The position numbers were made by a program, and so were the translations under genes. Shown piece by piece: positions 10,060 through 18,722 of a stretch of DNA of 51,511 bases. This DNA comes from Paracoccaceae bacterium. Lineage in GTDB: Bacteria; Pseudomonadota; Alphaproteobacteria; Rhizobiales; Stappiaceae. Where the stretch lies: assembly GCA_002709505.1 (NCBI GenBank), contig PARB01000105.1, positions 1-51,511 on the forward strand, read 5' to 3'. Numbering within the stretch: position 1 is the first letter of the stretch; each line of letters starts with the position of its first letter. The notes under the pieces are model-generated. The model was not told the DNA's origin, did not search any database, and was given only the letters and a program-made list of their open reading frames with translations.

Positions 10060-10983
10060 TTAACTGCCTGCCGCCGCGGCGACTTCGGCCGCGAAATCCG
10101 TCTCTTCCTTTTCGATCCCCTCGCCAAGGGCGAAACGGACGAATCCGGTCAGCTTGACCGGGCTGCCGAGATCCTTCGCGAAAGCTTCGATGGCCTGCTC
10201 GATCGTCTTGTCCGGGTCGATGACGAAGGCCTGCTTCTCCAGCGTCACTTCCTCGTAGAACTTGCGCAGGCGACCCTCGACCATCTTTTCGATGATGTTC
10301 TCGGGCTTGCCGGATTCACGCGCCTGTTCCGAAAAGATCTGACGTTCGCGTTCGACGACGTCGGCATCGAGCGACGCAACATCGAGGGACAGCGGGTTGG
10401 TCGCTGCGACATGCATCGCGATCTTGCGGCCGAAAGCGGTGACCTGCTCGGCATCGCCGGTCGATTCCAGCGCGACAAGCACGCCGATCTTGCCCATGCC
10501 GTCGGCAATCGCGCCATGGACATAGGTTGCGACAGCGCCATTCTCGACGGAAAGCGCGGCCGCGCGACGCAGCGACATGTTCTCGCCGATCGTTGCGATC
10601 GCTTCCTTGATCTCGTCGCCGACCGTCTTGTCGCGCCCCGGGAACGGAGCGTCGGCAAGGGCCTCGACGTCGCCATTGACGGCAAGCGCCGCCTGCGACG
10701 TCCCGGCGATCAGCGCCTGGAAGGCGTCGTTGCGGGCGACGAAGTCGGTTTCGGAGTTCAGCTCGACCACCGCCGCACGGGTGCCTTCCGACGCCACGCC
10801 GACAAGACCTTCGGCCGCGACGCGGCCGGCCTTCTTGGCGGCCTTCGCCAGACCCTTGGTGCGCAGCCAGTCGACGGCCGCGTCCATGTCGCCGTTGTTC
10901 TCTGCAAGGGCAGCCTTGCAGTCCATCATGCCCACGCCGGTCTTTTCGCGGAGCTCTTTCACCATCGCTGCGGTAATGCTCAT
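10060..10983 (-). CDS. tsf: elongation factor Ts
   Basis: A 307-residue nucleotide exchange factor for EF-Tu. The N-terminal UBA-like domain contains [19 protein letters not shown], the family signature, followed by [22 protein letters not shown]. The second signature, [16 protein letters not shown], is near residues 73-88. It has a GAGGCGA ribosome site. It is the second gene of the rpsB-tsf unit, with a 128-bp spacer that contains a hairpin. Confidence 0.97.
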   Translation of the reverse strand: MSITAAMVKELREKTGVGMMDCKAALAENNGDMDAAVDWLRTKGLAKAAKKAGRVAAEGLVGVASEGTRAAVVELNSETDFVARNDAFQALIAGTSQAALAVNGDVEALADAPFPGRDKTVGDEIKEAIATIGENMSLRRAAALSVENGAVATYVHGAIADGMGKIGVLVALESTGDAEQVTAFGRKIAMHVAATNPLSLDVASLDADVVERERQIFSEQARESGKPENIIEKMVEGRLRKFYEEVTLEKQAFVIDPDKTIEQAIEAFAKDLGSPVKLTGFVRFALGEGIEKEETDFAAEVAAAAGS

Positions 10984-11068
10984 AGATCGCCTCGTTGACG
11001 GGTGTTTACCCCGGCATTTCTAGCCGAGGCCTCACATAAGAATAATGACAGAAACGCTCAGGCGCTTC

Positions 11069-11096
11069 GCCCGGCAGACGCGGTGGACTGCCGGGC
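11069..11096 (-). other. rpsB-tsf intergenic hairpin
   Basis: A 9-bp perfect stem (GCCCGGCAG at 11069-11077, CTGCCGGGC at 11088-11096) with a 10-nt loop lies between the rpsB stop and the tsf start. No U-tract follows on the minus strand, so it is not a typical terminator. It could be an RNA-processing or partial-attenuation element, or simply stable GC-rich structure. Confidence 0.35.
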
Positions 11097-11111
11097 AGCG
11101 CAGGGGTTTCG

Positions 11112-11927
11112 TCAGCCGGCCTGCGCCGGGGTTTCTTCGGCAGTCGCCGCTTCGGCCGGAGCCTCGCTCGCGGCTTCCGTTTCCAGCGCCGGCTCGACCG
11201 GAGCTTCCTCGGCTGCGCCGACGTCGATACCCATGCCGCCCTGGGCACGGGAAATGCCGTCGATTGCGGCGCGGGCGATCAGATCGCAATAGAGGCTGAT
11301 GGCACGGCCCGCGTCGTCGTTGCCCGGAACCGGGTAGTCGATGCCGACCGGATCGCAGTTGCTGTCGACGATGGCGGCGACCGGAATGCCAAGACGCTTG
11401 GCTTCCTGGATGGCGATCGCCTCGCGGTTGGTGTCGATCACGAACAGGAGGTCCGGCAGACCGCCCATGTCCTTGATGCCGCCAAGGTTGCGCTCGAGCT
11501 TCTCGCGCTCGCGGTCCATGAAGAGCCGCTCTTTCTTGGTCAGGCCGCTCGGATTGCTGAGCGTCTCTTCCAGCTTGCGCAGACGCTGGATCGACTGGGA
11601 GATGGTCTTCCAGTTGGTCAGCATGCCGCCAAGCCAGCGGGCATTGACGTGGTACTGCGCGGAGCGACGGGCGCTCTCGGCAACCGCTTCCTGTGCCTGG
11701 CGCTTGGTGCCGACCAGCAGCACGCGGCCGCCGGCGGCGACGGTGTCGGACACCGTCTTCAGCGCCTGGTGCAGCAGCGGAACGGTCTGCGCGAGATCGA
11801 GAATATGAATGTTGTTGCGGACACCGAAGATGTAGTCGCCCATCTTCGGGTTCCAACGGTGCTTCTGGTGACCGAAGTGGACACCAGCTTCCAGCAGCTG
11901 ACGCATAGAGAATTCGGGCAGGGCCAT
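11112..11927 (-). CDS. rpsB: 30S ribosomal protein S2
   Basis: A 271-residue small-subunit protein. Family signatures are [20 protein letters not shown] at the N-terminus, [12 protein letters not shown], and [19 protein letters not shown]. The last 40 or so residues are an Ala/Glu-rich low-complexity tail ([20 protein letters not shown]), common in alphaproteobacteria and longer than in E. coli. AAGGAG lies about 10 nt upstream of the ATG. A good sigma-70-type promoter is 120 bp upstream. Confidence 0.98.
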   Translation of the reverse strand: MALPEFSMRQLLEAGVHFGHQKHRWNPKMGDYIFGVRNNIHILDLAQTVPLLHQALKTVSDTVAAGGRVLLVGTKRQAQEAVAESARRSAQYHVNARWLGGMLTNWKTISQSIQRLRKLEETLSNPSGLTKKERLFMDREREKLERNLGGIKDMGGLPDLLFVIDTNREAIAIQEAKRLGIPVAAIVDSNCDPVGIDYPVPGNDDAGRAISLYCDLIARAAIDGISRAQGGMGIDVGAAEEAPVEPALETEAASEAPAEAATAEETPAQAG

Positions 11928-12279
11928 GGCCGTGCAACTCCTTGATTTTCCGGTTAGACCTCCGCAGGGCGTGGCAGCGCTCGCGCGCTTACACCGGATG
12001 GACTCCGTTCAAGAACGAAAACCGACCCTGCGTGTGGAATGCGCGCGTTATAGTCGTCGTTGACCGGCAATTCAAGCCCGCGCGGGCGTGATGGGCAATT
12101 CCGTCGCCGGCGGGCCGCACAAAGCAGGCGTTCCGGCGCAACACCTCATGCGACGGGCCGAAGGATTGCCATCGACCCCAACGGTTCACGCAGCGGCAAT
12201 GCGGGCCGATACCAGCTGCCTCTGTTGCGCACCCCGTCGCAGGAGGCCGGGTGCGATTCGCCTCTTGCCAGACGGGCGG
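11928..12279. other. dnaE-rpsB intergenic region
   Basis: This 352-bp gap holds the rpsB promoter (12047-12075) and a roughly 110-nt rpsB leader. A perfect 12-bp palindrome GCCCGCGCGGGC abuts the upstream side of the -35 at 12076-12087. I see no convincing dnaE terminator and no further gene in 12088-12279. In E. coli, S2 represses its own mRNA through the leader; whether that applies here cannot be read from the sequence. Confidence 0.6.
12047..12075 (-). promoter_or_regulatory. rpsB promoter
   Basis: Minus-strand -35 TTGAAT (12070-12075), 17-bp spacer, -10 TATAAC (12047-12052). Both hexamers are close to consensus and spacing is ideal. Transcription would start near 12040, giving a leader of about 110 nt before the rpsB ATG. 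Confidence 0.7.
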
Positions 12280-15200
12280 TCAGGCGAGCTGGACCTCGAC
12301 CACGCCCTGGATCGTCTTCATCGCGCCGGCGATCTGGGGCGACAGGCGATAGCCGCCCGGAAGCTTGACCTCGACCTCCCTTGCCCCGCCCTCGGCCAGC
12401 ACGACGACACTGACATCGCCATCCCCGCGCTCGCTCAGGTGACGCTGCAGCCGGCGGGCCGCTTCGGGGTGATTGAGGAACACCGTCAGGCTCCGCTGGA
12501 CCTGGGCGGCCGCATCCTCGAGCGGCTTGACCGACTGGATCCTAAGGCTTGGCTCATCGTCGCGCATGTCGGCGCCGACGAGCAGCACCACGGATTTTCC
12601 AGGCTCCACGGCATCGCGATATTGCTGCAGGGATTCCGAAAACAGCAGCGCCTCATACTGGCCCGTTGGATCGGACAGACGCACGATCCCCATGCGGTTG
12701 CCGGAGCGGGTCTTGCGCTCCTGGCGTCCGAGCACGGTTCCGGCAAGCCGGCCGGCGGTCGCGCCCTGCTTCACCGCCTGCGCGAAATCCGCCCACATCT
12801 GCACCCGCATGCGCTCCAGCAGAGGCATGTAGGAATCAAGCGGGTGGGCGGACAGATAGAAACCGATGGCCGATTGTTCGCGCTGCAGCCGTTCCTCCGG
12901 CAGCCAGTCGTCCGTATTGGGGAGGTGCACCTCCTCGCCCCCTTCGCTGCCGCCGAACATGTCGTTCTGCCCGCTCAGCGCCTCTTCGTCGGTGCGCTGC
13001 GCGACCCCCAGAATGCGGTCCATCCCGGCAACCAGACGGGCCCGGTTGGAATCCAGCGCATCGAAGGCCCCGGCGTTGACAAGGCTTTCAAGCGTCCGCT
13101 TGTTCACCTGGCGCGCGCTGATCCGGGTTGCGAAATCGCCGATGCTGGCGAAGGGCTTGTCGCCGCGCACCTCGATGATGTGCTCCACCGCCTGTTCGCC
13201 AACGCCCTTGATCGCGCCCATGGCGTAACGGATCTTCCCGTCCTCGACCGAGAAATGCACGCCGGAATGGTTCACCGAAGGCGGCAGGACCTCCACCTTC
13301 ATCCGCCGCGCTTCGACACAGAAGTCGCTCAGCTTGTCGGTGTTTCCAAGATCCAACGTCATCGACGCGGCCATGAATTCGACCGGGTGGTTGGCCTTGA
13401 GCCAGGCGGTCTGGTAGGAGACCAGCGCATAGGCGGCGGCGTGCGACTTGTTGAAACCATAGTTGGCGAATTTCCCGACCAGATCGAAGATCGAACCGGC
13501 CTGCCCCTTGTCGATGCCCCGCTCCACGGCCCCGTCGACGAACCGCGCCCGCTGCACTTCCATTTCCGCGGCGATCTTCTTGCCCATTGCGCGGCGCAAA
13601 AGATCGGCTTCGCCGAGCGAATAGCCCGACAGAACCTGGGCGATCTGCATCACCTGTTCCTGATAGACGATGATGCCGTTGGTCTCGATCAGGATCGGCT
13701 CAAGCAGCGGATGCAGGCAATCGGGCTCCTGCTCGCCGTGCTTGACCGCATTGTAGACCGGGATGTTGTCCATCGGGCCCGGGCGGTAGAGCGCGACCAG
13801 GGCGATGATGTCCTCGAAGCGGTCTGGCTTCATGCCCGCGATCGCACGGCGCATGCCCTGACTTTCCAGCTGGAACACGCCGACGGTCTCGCCCGCCGCC
13901 AGCAGGCGATAGGTGGCCGGGTCGTCCATCGGCAAGCCGGCCATGTCGACGGTGATGCCCTTGTCGGCGATCAGCTTCACCGCCGTATCGATCACCGTCA
14001 GCGTCTTCAGGCCGAGGAAGTCGAACTTGACCAGTCCCGCTTGCTCCACCCACTTCATGTTGAACTGCGCAACCGGCATGTCGGAGCGCGGGTCGCGGTA
14101 GAGCGGAACCAGCTGCTCCAGCGGACGGTCGCCGATCACCACGCCGGCGGCATGCGTCGAGGCATGCCGGTAGAGGCCCTCGAGCTTCTGCGACATCGCC
14201 AGCAGACGTGCGACGATCTCCTCGTCGCGCTGCGCCTCCTGCAAGCGCGGCTCGTCGCGGATCGCCTGTTCGAGCGTTACCTGCTGGCCAGGCGTCGCCG
14301 GCACCATCTTGGACAGGCGGTCGACCTGGCCATAGGGCATCTGCAGGACGCGGCCGACATCGCGCAACACGGCGCGCGCCTGCAGCGTTCCGAAGGTGAT
14401 GATCTGCGCAACCTGCGCCCGGCCGTATTTCTCCTGAACGTAGCGGATCACCTCCTCGCGGCGGTTCTGGCAGAAATCGATGTCGAAATCCGGCATCGAC
14501 ACACGTTCCGGATTAAGAAACCGCTCGAACAGAAGCGCATAACGCATAGGATCAAGGTCAGTAATGGTCAATGACCATGCCACCAGAGAACCGGCACCCG
14601 AGCCGCGGCCCGGCCCGACCGGGATGTCATGCGCCTTCGCCCACTTGATGAAGTCGGCAACGATCAGAAAGTAGCCGGGAAAGCGCATCCGCTCGATGAC
14701 GCCAAGCTCATAGTCGAGACGGGACCAGTAATCCTCCTCCGACACATTCGGCGCGAGGCCATGTGCGGCCAGCCGGGCGGACAGCCCCTCCTTTGCCTGC
14801 CTGCGCAACTCCTCGACCTCGGCCGTGAAGGCCGCTTCCGGGTCGTCGGACGCACCGGCAAATTGCGGCAGGATGGGCGCGTGCTTGAGCGGGCGCGCAT
14901 GACAGCGGCGGGCGATCTCCACCGTGTTCGCGGTCGCCTCCGGCAGGTCGGCGAAAAGCTCCAGCATTTCCGCGCGGGTCTTGAAGCAATGCTCCGGTGT
15001 CAGCCGGCGCCGGTCGTCCTCAACGAGCACACGCCCCTCGGAAATGCAGATCAGCGCGTCATGCGCTTCGTAGTCGTCGCGATGGGCGAAGAACGGCTCG
15101 TTCGTCGCAACAAGCGGCAGGTCCAGCTCATAGGCGAGCGCGACCATATCGGGCTCCGTCGCGATCTCTTCCGGCATGTCGTGACGCTGGACCTCGACGT

Positions 15201-15720
15201 AGAGGCGGTCAGCGAAGCCGGCCTTCAAGGTCTGGAGCCGTGCACGCGCCAGGGTCATGTCCCCGGCGACCAGAGCTTGTCCGACCGGCCCGGCAACCCC
15301 GCCCGTCAGAAGGATCAACCCATCGGCATGATCCAGGAGACGATCCGAGGTCACATGCGCCTGGACGGAAGGGTCGGTATCCAGATAGGCCCGGCTGACG
15401 ATATCCATCAGGTTGGCGTAACCGGACTGATCGGCGGCAAGCAGCACGACATCGCTCAGATGGACAGTCTCGCGTCCCTTCTTCACACCGCCGTCCTGAA
15501 AATCGACCGGGATCTGCACCCCGACGATCGGCTGCACCCCCGCCCCCCAGGCCTTTTCCGAAAACTCGAGCGCGCCGAACAGATTGGCCGTGTCGGTGAT
15601 CGCGATCGCCGGCTGGTCGTCGGCACGCGCCAGATCGATGAGCCGGCCGAGCGGCAACGCCCCCTCAAGCAGCGAGAAAGCCGAATGCACGCGCAGATGC
15701 ACAAACCCGACGTCGGACAT
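12280..15720 (-). CDS. dnaE: DNA polymerase III subunit alpha
   Basis: A 1146-residue replicative polymerase. The N-terminal PHP domain opens FVHLRVHSAFSLLEGALPLG. The polymerase active site carries MPDFDIDFCQNRREEV with its two catalytic Asp, and upstream GPGRGSGAGSLVAWSL. The fingers motif YQEQVMQIAQVLSGYSLGEA and the GKFANYGFNKSHAAAYA segment are present. A helix-hairpin-helix and OB region follow (KTRSGNRMGIVRLSDPTG). This is the replicative DnaE1 type, not the short error-prone DnaE2/ImuC. The ATG at 15720 has AAGAGGG upstream. The gene follows the SOS-type 38-codon ORF by 187 bp with no clear terminator between. Confidence 0.96.
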   Translation of the reverse strand: MSDVGFVHLRVHSAFSLLEGALPLGRLIDLARADDQPAIAITDTANLFGALEFSEKAWGAGVQPIVGVQIPVDFQDGGVKKGRETVHLSDVVLLAADQSGYANLMDIVSRAYLDTDPSVQAHVTSDRLLDHADGLILLTGGVAGPVGQALVAGDMTLARARLQTLKAGFADRLYVEVQRHDMPEEIATEPDMVALAYELDLPLVATNEPFFAHRDDYEAHDALICISEGRVLVEDDRRRLTPEHCFKTRAEMLELFADLPEATANTVEIARRCHARPLKHAPILPQFAGASDDPEAAFTAEVEELRRQAKEGLSARLAAHGLAPNVSEEDYWSRLDYELGVIERMRFPGYFLIVADFIKWAKAHDIPVGPGRGSGAGSLVAWSLTITDLDPMRYALLFERFLNPERVSMPDFDIDFCQNRREEVIRYVQEKYGRAQVAQIITFGTLQARAVLRDVGRVLQMPYGQVDRLSKMVPATPGQQVTLEQAIRDEPRLQEAQRDEEIVARLLAMSQKLEGLYRHASTHAAGVVIGDRPLEQLVPLYRDPRSDMPVAQFNMKWVEQAGLVKFDFLGLKTLTVIDTAVKLIADKGITVDMAGLPMDDPATYRLLAAGETVGVFQLESQGMRRAIAGMKPDRFEDIIALVALYRPGPMDNIPVYNAVKHGEQEPDCLHPLLEPILIETNGIIVYQEQVMQIAQVLSGYSLGEADLLRRAMGKKIAAEMEVQRARFVDGAVERGIDKGQAGSIFDLVGKFANYGFNKSHAAAYALVSYQTAWLKANHPVEFMAASMTLDLGNTDKLSDFCVEARRMKVEVLPPSVNHSGVHFSVEDGKIRYAMGAIKGVGEQAVEHIIEVRGDKPFASIGDFATRISARQVNKRTLESLVNAGAFDALDSNRARLVAGMDRILGVAQRTDEEALSGQNDMFGGSEGGEEVHLPNTDDWLPEERLQREQSAIGFYLSAHPLDSYMPLLERMRVQMWADFAQAVKQGATAGRLAGTVLGRQERKTRSGNRMGIVRLSDPTGQYEALLFSESLQQYRDAVEPGKSVVLLVGADMRDDEPSLRIQSVKPLEDAAAQVQRSLTVFLNHPEAARRLQRHLSERGDGDVSVVVLAEGGAREVEVKLPGGYRLSPQIAGAMKTIQGVVEVQLA

Positions 15721-15907
15721 GAACCCTCTTCGACCCTTGAGCTCCTGCGCGAACGCCGGTCTGCATTCGCGCCCCGAGCGGGAAAATCCCGCAAGGAAAA
15801 AGAGCATCAAGTGTCGATGGTGCGAAAGCCCGTGTCGAGCCCCCGTACGGCTCCCTCCCCAGAAAGTGCCGGCTGCTCCACAGTGTCACAACAGGGGAAG
15901 AAGCGCG

Positions 15908-16024
15908 TCAGACCCGCGCAAGCTCGACCAGGACATCGCTCCAGATCAGCATCGTCGCGCCCAGCAGAACCAGGGAGCCAAGCGCCGCCAGGTCCTGAAG
16001 TGTCTCTCGAAAATCGTCGAGCAT
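15908..16024 (-). CDS. 38-residue single-span membrane protein, probable LexA-regulated gene
   Basis: Too short to be recognised by family. The ATG at 16024 is preceded by a very strong GGGAGGG (16029-16035). The N-terminal 13 residues form an acidic amphipathic helix (MLDDFRETLQDLAALG); residues 15-34 are a hydrophobic span (SLVLLGATMLIWSDVLV) and the tail ends ELARV. The promoter 35-65 bp upstream contains an exact alphaproteobacterial LexA box. By analogy with SidA, the 29-residue SOS-induced division inhibitor of Caulobacter, a role in checkpoint arrest is possible, but this is inference; no sequence homology is claimed. It could also be a leader ORF for dnaE. Confidence 0.6.
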   Translation of the reverse strand: MLDDFRETLQDLAALGSLVLLGATMLIWSDVLVELARV

Positions 16025-16060
16025 GGTGCCCTCCCGCGTCTCAAACCCTCGATAAAACCT

Positions 16061-16089
16061 AGTATGTTCTTTTTTTGTTCTTTTTGCAA
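16061..16089 (-). promoter_or_regulatory. SOS-type promoter with LexA box
   Basis: Minus strand: -35 TTGCAA (16084-16089), 17-bp spacer, -10 CATACT (16061-16066). The spacer contains GAACAAAAAAAGAAC (16066-16080), that is GTTC-N7-GTTC on the plus strand, the direct-repeat LexA site of alphaproteobacteria. It overlaps the -10, so bound LexA should block RNA polymerase. The T-rich N7 and flank also fit known alphaproteobacterial boxes. An 8-base core alone would be expected about once or twice by chance in 50 kb; the position inside a promoter is what carries weight. Confidence 0.65.
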
Positions 16090-16195
16090 GCCCCCTGCGG
16101 CGGACCGACCTCCGGCAGCGCAACTATGGTAAAGGGATCCTGAACAATGCCGGGAGCGCGGCCCTTCACCACCGCGCCACAATTCGCTTTCCCTC

Positions 16196-16224
16196 TTGAC
16201 CTTTTCGCCCGCCACCGCGATCTT
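16196..16224 (+). promoter_or_regulatory. probable promoter of the guanidine riboswitch / exporter unit
   Basis: -35 TTGACC (16196-16201), 17-bp spacer, -10 GATCTT (16219-16224). The -35 is good and the -10 is weak. Transcription would start about 16231, just before the first riboswitch hairpin at 16236. Confidence 0.4.
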
Positions 16225-16235
16225 GCCGGCATCCA

Positions 16236-16281
16236 GAGGACGACCTCCCCGCCATGGGCAAATTCACCGGGACGACCCGGT
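16236..16281 (+). ncRNA. guanidine-II (mini-ykkC) riboswitch
   Basis: Two hairpins with identical ACGA tetraloops: P1 GAGG-ACGA-CCTC (16236-16247) and P2 ACCGGG-ACGA-CCCGGT (16266-16281), separated by 18 nt. Paired stems with ACGR loops are the defining feature of the mini-ykkC class, which binds guanidinium and typically controls SugE-type exporters. The ribosome site GGGGA (16285-16289) of the downstream exporter begins 4 nt after P2, as expected for translational control. Confidence 0.88.
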
Positions 16282-16294
16282 CATGGGGAATGAC

Positions 16295-16606
16295 ATGTCC
16301 TGGATTCTTCTGATTGTTGCCGGTCTGCTCGAGGTCGTCTGGGCCTTCGCGATGAAACAATCCGCCGGCTTCTCTCGCCTCACCCCGACACTCTTGATGC
16401 TGGTCGCGATGCTCGGCTCCTTCACCTTGCTCGCGCTTGCCATGCGCAGCCTGCCACTCGGTACCGCCTATATGATCTGGACGGGCATCGGCGCGGTCGG
16501 CGCGTTCATTGTCGGGGTCGGATATCTCGGAGAAGAGCTGTCCCTGCAGCGGCTGATTGCTGCCGCGCTGATCATCGCCGGCATGGTGACGATGAAACTG
16601 TCGTGA
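16295..16606 (+). CDS. gdx: SMR-family guanidinium exporter (Gdx/SugE type)
   Basis: A 103-residue inner-membrane protein with four transmembrane helices, which works as an antiparallel dimer exchanging guanidinium for protons. It begins MSWILLIVAGLLEVVWAFAM; Glu13 in the first helix is the essential proton/substrate-binding residue of SMR proteins. Gdx-type residues GTAYMIWTGIGAVG follow in helix 3. The ATG at 16295 is preferred to the ATG at 16283 because GGGGA lies 5 nt before it, and the earlier start would leave no ribosome site outside riboswitch hairpin P2. The riboswitch supports guanidinium as substrate rather than quaternary ammonium drugs. It is convergent with lolD. Confidence 0.92.
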   Translation: MSWILLIVAGLLEVVWAFAMKQSAGFSRLTPTLLMLVAMLGSFTLLALAMRSLPLGTAYMIWTGIGAVGAFIVGVGYLGEELSLQRLIAAALIIAGMVTMKLS

Positions 16607-16682
16607 GCCAGGCGTCAGGAACCGGCGGGGCACGCAAGGCGCGTTGCGCTCCCGGTGTCGCGATCGGCGGCCGGATCCCGGT

Positions 16683-17399
16683 CTAGAGTTCCACGACCTG
16701 CCGGTCGCGAAGCGTGATCCGGCGATCCATGCGCGAAGCGAGCTCCATGTTGTGCGTCGCGATCAGCGCCGCCAGACCCGACGCACGCACCAGCGCCACC
16801 AGCGCATCGAACACATAGGCGGAGGTCACCGGATCGAGGTTTCCGGTCGGTTCGTCGGCGAGGAGAACGCGCGGCGCATTGGCAACGGCACGCGCGATCG
16901 CCACCCGCTGCTGCTCGCCGCCGGAGAGCTCCGACGGCCGGTGATCGGCCCGGGGACCCAGCCGCATGTAGTCGAGCAGCTGGCTTGCGCGCTCGCGCGC
17001 CTCGCGCTTGTCGAGACCGCGGATCAACTGCGGCATCATCAGGTTCTCAAGCGCGGTGAACTCGGGCAAAAGGTGATGGAACTGATAGACGAACCCCAGG
17101 CTGAGCCGGCGCATGCGGGTTCGTTCGGCATCGGCCAACCCCTCGCAGGCAACGCCGCCGATCAGCACCTCGCCGCTGTCGGGACGCTCCAGCAGGCCGG
17201 CAATATGCAAAAGGGTGGACTTGCCGGCTCCCGACGGCGCGACCAGCGCGACGAGCTCGCCCGGGTTCAGCGCGAGATTGGCATCGCGCAGGATCTCCAG
17301 CTGGCCCTCGCCCTCGCGAAAGGCCCGGCACACCCCGGACAGAACCAGCGGCAGCGCGTCGGCCTGCCCGTCGTGCAGATGCTCCATATCCATCGTCAT
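16683..17399 (-). CDS. lolD: lipoprotein-releasing ABC transporter ATP-binding protein LolD
   Basis: A 238-residue ATPase that powers release of outer-membrane lipoproteins from the inner membrane to LolA. Walker A is APSGAGKST (residues 54-62), Q-loop Gln106, signature LSGGEQQR (158-165), Walker B VLLADEP (178-184), and H-loop in ATHN. The start at 17399 is chosen because its ATG overlaps the permease stop as ATGA. It is the last gene of proS-lolC/F-lolD. Confidence 0.94.
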   Translation of the reverse strand: MTMDMEHLHDGQADALPLVLSGVCRAFREGEGQLEILRDANLALNPGELVALVAPSGAGKSTLLHIAGLLERPDSGEVLIGGVACEGLADAERTRMRRLSLGFVYQFHHLLPEFTALENLMMPQLIRGLDKREARERASQLLDYMRLGPRADHRPSELSGGEQQRVAIARAVANAPRVLLADEPTGNLDPVTSAYVFDALVALVRASGLAALIATHNMELASRMDRRITLRDRQVVEL

Positions 17400-18685
17400 T
17401 CGTACCTGAGCGCCTCGACCGGATCCAGCCGGGCTGCGCGCCATGCCGGATAGAGTGTCGCCAACAGCGACAGCACCATGGCCATCACGACGACGGAGAG
17501 CGTTTCGCCGGTGTCCATCTCCGCCGGCAGCCGGCTGAGGAAATAGAGTTCCGGCGAAAACAGCTCGGTGCGAGTCATCCAGGAAATCGCCTGCCGGATG
17601 CTCTCGATATTGAGACAGACCACAAAGCCGAGGAGAAAGCCGGCAAGCGTGCCGACGATCCCGATGCTCGCGCCGGTGATCACGAACACCCTGAGGATCG
17701 CGCCGCGGGTGGCTCCCATGGTGCGCAGGATGGCGATGTCGCGCCCCTTGTCCTTCACCAGCATGGTCATGCCGGAGATGATGTTGAGGGCCGCCACGAT
17801 CACGATCAGCGTCAGGATCAGGAACATCACGTTGCGCTCGACCTCGAGCGCTGAGAAGAACGTCATGTTGCGCGACCGCCAGTCGCTGACGAAAGCGGGC
17901 CGCCCCGCGCCCTCCTCGATCTTCGGGCGAAGCTCGCCGACCATGTCGGGATCCGATGTGAACACCTCGATCCCCGTGGCGATGCCTTCCTGATTGAAAT
18001 AAAGCTGCGCCTCCGTCAGCGGCATGAAGGCGATCGTGCCGTCGTATTCCGACATGCCGATCTCGAAGATAGCGGCAATCGGATACCCCTTGACGCGCGG
18101 CGTGACGCCAAGCGCCGTGACGTTTCCGCGCGGGCTGACCAGCGTGATGCGGTCGCCGACCGTCACGCCGAGCTGTTGCGCCATGCGGGTGCCGATCGCA
18201 AGCCCCTGCCCCTCGTCGAACCCGTCGAGTGTGCCGGTCTTCACCGTGTCGGCGACGAGCGGCAGCTTGCGCAGGTCCACTTCGCGAACCCCGCGCACCA
18301 GCGCGCCGAACGCCCCCGACGGTCCCGACACCAGTGCCTGTCCTTCCACGAAGGGAAGCGTGAAGGTGACGTTTTCCAGGTTCTCGATCCGGGAGGCGAC
18401 GGCGTCATAGTCGTCGAGCTCGCTGCCGATCGGCTGGATCAGCAGGTGACCGTTGATGCCGAGGATCTTCGACAGCAACTCCCCGCGAAACCCGTTCATC
18501 ACCGCCATGACGATGATCAGCGTGGCAACGCCGAGCATGATGCCGAGAAAGGAAAAGCCGGCGATCACCGAAATGAAGGTCTCCCGGCGCCGTGACCGCA
18601 GGTAGCGGCCGGCCAGCATCCACTCGAACCCGGCAAACATCCGGGTTTCACCCACGTCCCTGGTCGTCGCCGCGCCGTCTGTCAT
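17396..18685 (-). CDS. lolC: lipoprotein-releasing ABC transporter permease (LolC/LolE family, LolF-like)
   Basis: A 429-residue FtsX/MacB-type permease. A first membrane helix ([22 protein letters not shown]) is followed by a large periplasmic domain (about 60-285), then three membrane helices ([58 protein letters not shown]). Only one permease gene accompanies lolD, so the complex is presumably a homodimer as in LolF-type systems; the symbol lolC follows common usage. It begins 37 bp after proS and overlaps lolD by 4 bp. Confidence 0.92.
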   Translation of the reverse strand: MTDGAATTRDVGETRMFAGFEWMLAGRYLRSRRRETFISVIAGFSFLGIMLGVATLIIVMAVMNGFRGELLSKILGINGHLLIQPIGSELDDYDAVASRIENLENVTFTLPFVEGQALVSGPSGAFGALVRGVREVDLRKLPLVADTVKTGTLDGFDEGQGLAIGTRMAQQLGVTVGDRITLVSPRGNVTALGVTPRVKGYPIAAIFEIGMSEYDGTIAFMPLTEAQLYFNQEGIATGIEVFTSDPDMVGELRPKIEEGAGRPAFVSDWRSRNMTFFSALEVERNVMFLILTLIVIVAALNIISGMTMLVKDKGRDIAILRTMGATRGAILRVFVITGASIGIVGTLAGFLLGFVVCLNIESIRQAISWMTRTELFSPELYFLSRLPAEMDTGETLSVVVMAMVLSLLATLYPAWRAARLDPVEALRYE

Positions 18686-18722
18686 TCCCGCCTCTCGCGC
18701 CCCTGCGCCCCTTGCCTGGACC

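Noticed and set aside
12076-12087. Palindrome GCCCGCGCGGGC as a dnaE terminator
   Set aside because: It has no loop and no U-tract, and it adjoins the rpsB -35; more likely chance GC symmetry or a regulator site.
12088-14574. An 828-codon plus-strand open frame opposite dnaE
   Set aside because: Antisense of a clear dnaE gene, no ribosome site and no domain.
15778-15792. Hairpin GCGGGA-AAA-TCCCGC upstream of dnaE as a terminator
   Set aside because: On the minus strand the T-rich run lies before the stem, not after it, so it does not have terminator geometry.
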